A DNA stretch of 16,144 bases from Bacillota bacterium (GTDB lineage Bacteria > Bacillota > Bacilli > Alicyclobacillales > SLC66). The notes beneath the pieces are model-generated. The model saw only the letters and a list, made by a program, of their open reading frames with translations. It ran no database searches and was not told the DNA's origin. Shown here in pieces: positions 14,702 through 16,144 of the stretch (position 1 is its first letter; each line of letters begins with the position of its first letter). Made by a program: the position numbers and the translations under genes. Where the stretch lies: contig JAJZCJ010000045.1 in NCBI GenBank assembly GCA_021846145.1, positions 1 through 16,144 on the forward strand, written 5' to 3'.

Positions 14702-15961
14702 GTGAAAAGTTTTCGCGACCCCGTCCATAACCTGATTGCCTTTGATGACAACGACCAACTGTTGGTTGATTTGATTAACACCAAGGAACTGCAACGCTTG
14801 CGCCGGATCCGTCAATTAGGGATGAGCAACATTGCCTATCCCGGTGCAGAGCACTCGCGATTTTTGCATTCACTGGGTGTGGCTCACTTGATGCGGCGAT
14901 TTTTAGATTTGACCGCTTTGCAAGGGGGAGCGGTAGAATCTGAGTTGTTTGCGTATCGGCACATTGCGATTGCGGCTGCTTTGCTGCACGATCTCGGGCA
15001 TGGACCTTTTTCGCATGCGCTAGAATCAGTGACCGGAGAACGTCATGAAAAATGGACGACCGCCATTTTGCGTGCGCCAAGTACCGAGGTGCATCAGGTG
15101 CTAGAGGGTTATCAGCGGGGGTTTGCTGAACAGGTGGCAGCGGTGATTGATCAGACTTTTGCGCCTTCGCGAGCGGTGGTGAAGCTATTATCTAGTCAGT
15201 TAGATATGGATCGCACTGACTACTTGTTGCGAGACTCCTTGTTCACTGGAGCAGGATATGGCACGTTTGATGTCGAGTGGTTGCTGCATGTGATGCGTAT
15301 AGGCGAGGTCAATGGCGAAGTGGAAGTGGGACTTGATCTTAAAAAAGGCCAGAGCATTGCCGAAGATTACATCATGAGTCGCTATTATATGTATCTCCAT
15401 GTGTATTTTCACCGCACTACACGCGCGGCAGAAGTGATGATGGAAAAAATGCTGAAACGGGCACAGCATATCCATGCTTCCATCCCAGGACTGGAGGGGC
15501 TAAACATGTTGCTTGTAGGCCACTTGCAAAGTGATCAACCAGGAGCGATAGAGGCGTACCTTGAACTAGATGACGCCATCTTGTGGGCTGCAATGCATAT
15601 CTGGACTCATCATCAGGATCCGGTATTGCGAGACTTGTCCCAACGGCTGCTCGACCGTCGGCTGTTTCGGGGAACAGATGTATCAGGCTGGGATGAGGGG
15701 CAACGAGTGTATGCGTCGATGCAAGAACAAGTGAGCAAACGAGGCTTTGCGCCTGAGTATTACCTAATTCACGATATGGTAGATAGCCATACTTATAATG
15801 GGGAATCAGGGGTGGCACAAACATCAAAAGAAATTTATTTATTTGATGATGATGGTCGGGCTGTGGCGTTGTCGAAAACTTCATTTTTGGTGAAAGCAGT
15901 ACGCAAGCATGACGTCACTGTGCAACGAGTCTTTTTTCCAGGGGACAACCAAGATGAGTAA
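14702..15961 (+). CDS. HD-domain phosphohydrolase, YwfO / EF1143-like
   Basis: The 419-residue cytosolic protein carries the dGTPase-type HD metal site: His51 in AEHSRFLHSLG, His96-Asp97 in LLHDLGHGPFSH, and Asp168 in QLDMDRTDYLLRDS. It opens with the family's typical start, RDPVHNLIAFDD. Relatives such as Enterococcus EF1143 hydrolyse dNTPs, so a role in nucleotide-pool control is likely, though unproven for YwfO-type proteins. GTG 14702 has AGGAGG with 6-nt spacing. The 3' end overlaps the next gene by 8 bases. Confidence 0.92.
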   Translation: MKSFRDPVHNLIAFDDNDQLLVDLINTKELQRLRRIRQLGMSNIAYPGAEHSRFLHSLGVAHLMRRFLDLTALQGGAVESELFAYRHIAIAAALLHDLGHGPFSHALESVTGERHEKWTTAILRAPSTEVHQVLEGYQRGFAEQVAAVIDQTFAPSRAVVKLLSSQLDMDRTDYLLRDSLFTGAGYGTFDVEWLLHVMRIGEVNGEVEVGLDLKKGQSIAEDYIMSRYYMYLHVYFHRTTRAAEVMMEKMLKRAQHIHASIPGLEGLNMLLVGHLQSDQPGAIEAYLELDDAILWAAMHIWTHHQDPVLRDLSQRLLDRRLFRGTDVSGWDEGQRVYASMQEQVSKRGFAPEYYLIHDMVDSHTYNGESGVAQTSKEIYLFDDDGRAVALSKTSFLVKAVRKHDVTVQRVFFPGDNQDE

Positions 15962-16144
15962 ACGTGAGACAGATGCGTGGTTGGGTGCGTTGCTGGAATC
16001 ATTGGAACTTGGTGTACACGCGGTAGACATGATGGGCAACACGGTGTACTACAATCGCTGGGCAGGATGGCTGGACGGACTGGAGCCTAGCGAAGTAATT
16101 GGCAAGCATGTGCTCAATGTGTTTCCATCCTTGACAGAGGAAAC
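15954..16144 (+). CDS. PAS-domain protein, N-terminal part (probable sigma-54-type regulator)
   Basis: Only the first 63 codons are in the window. Residues about 8-63 are a PAS domain: LESLELGVHAVDMMGNTVYY, then NRWAGWLDGL, then VIGKHVLNVFPSL. This form of PAS, with 'GK-x-x-L-x-VFPSL', is typical of RocR/BkdR-like sigma-54-dependent activators in Bacilli, but the AAA+ and DNA-binding domains lie beyond the window. Other PAS signalling proteins remain possible. ATG 15954 lies inside the HD gene, whose stop codon is at 15959-15961. An AGGGGA box is about 8 nt upstream. The pair is translationally coupled. Confidence 0.75.
   Translation, partial: MSKRETDAWLGALLESLELGVHAVDMMGNTVYYNRWAGWLDGLEPSEVIGKHVLNVFPSLTEE

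Noticed and set aside
15417..15884. Minus-strand open frame of 155 codons
   Set aside because: It is a shadow of the HD phosphohydrolase gene.

Overview
The window looks like a chromosomal stretch of a spore-forming member of the Bacillota, probably Bacillales and perhaps near Alicyclobacillaceae. The clues are strong AGGAGG ribosome sites, frequent GTG/TTG starts, a class A PBP gene beside speE-speB-DUF1934 (the ywhE-speE-speB order of Bacillus subtilis), a YwfO-type HD protein, EcsC, and a sporulation-looking gene group. The taxon is inference; there is no rRNA or tRNA in the window.

Layout. 1-1411: a divergent NRAMP-family metal transporter whose ribosome site lies inside a hairpin. 1388-3366: three small genes, an SGNH hydrolase (-), a basic SpoVIF-like protein (+) and a basic/proline-rich protein (-). 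Each is preceded by a match or near-match to the late mother-cell sigma-K promoter (AC-N17-CATAnnnTA). A bidirectional terminator separates the last two. 3367-4176: a soluble chemoreceptor-like protein (-). 4495-6535: an AT-rich type II restriction-modification pair, an HTH-fused cytosine-5 methyltransferase and an Eco47II-like endonuclease, followed by a 13-bp perfect inverted repeat. 6645-9279: a class I aminotransferase and a MATE exporter (both -). 9330-11384: a class A penicillin-binding protein (-).

11501-13652: the polyamine operon speE-speB with a DUF1934 gene behind it. Agmatinase makes putrescine, which spermidine synthase converts to spermidine. 13658-14593: an EcsC-family protein (-). 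14702-16144: an HD phosphohydrolase overlapping by 8 bases the start of a PAS-domain protein that is cut by the window end.

The most interesting points are the putative sigma-K-type gene group at 1.4-3.4 kb, the restriction-modification pair together with an apparent scarcity of GGNCC in the window, and the hairpin that hides the transporter's ribosome site. No CRISPR array, transposase, rRNA or tRNA was seen.
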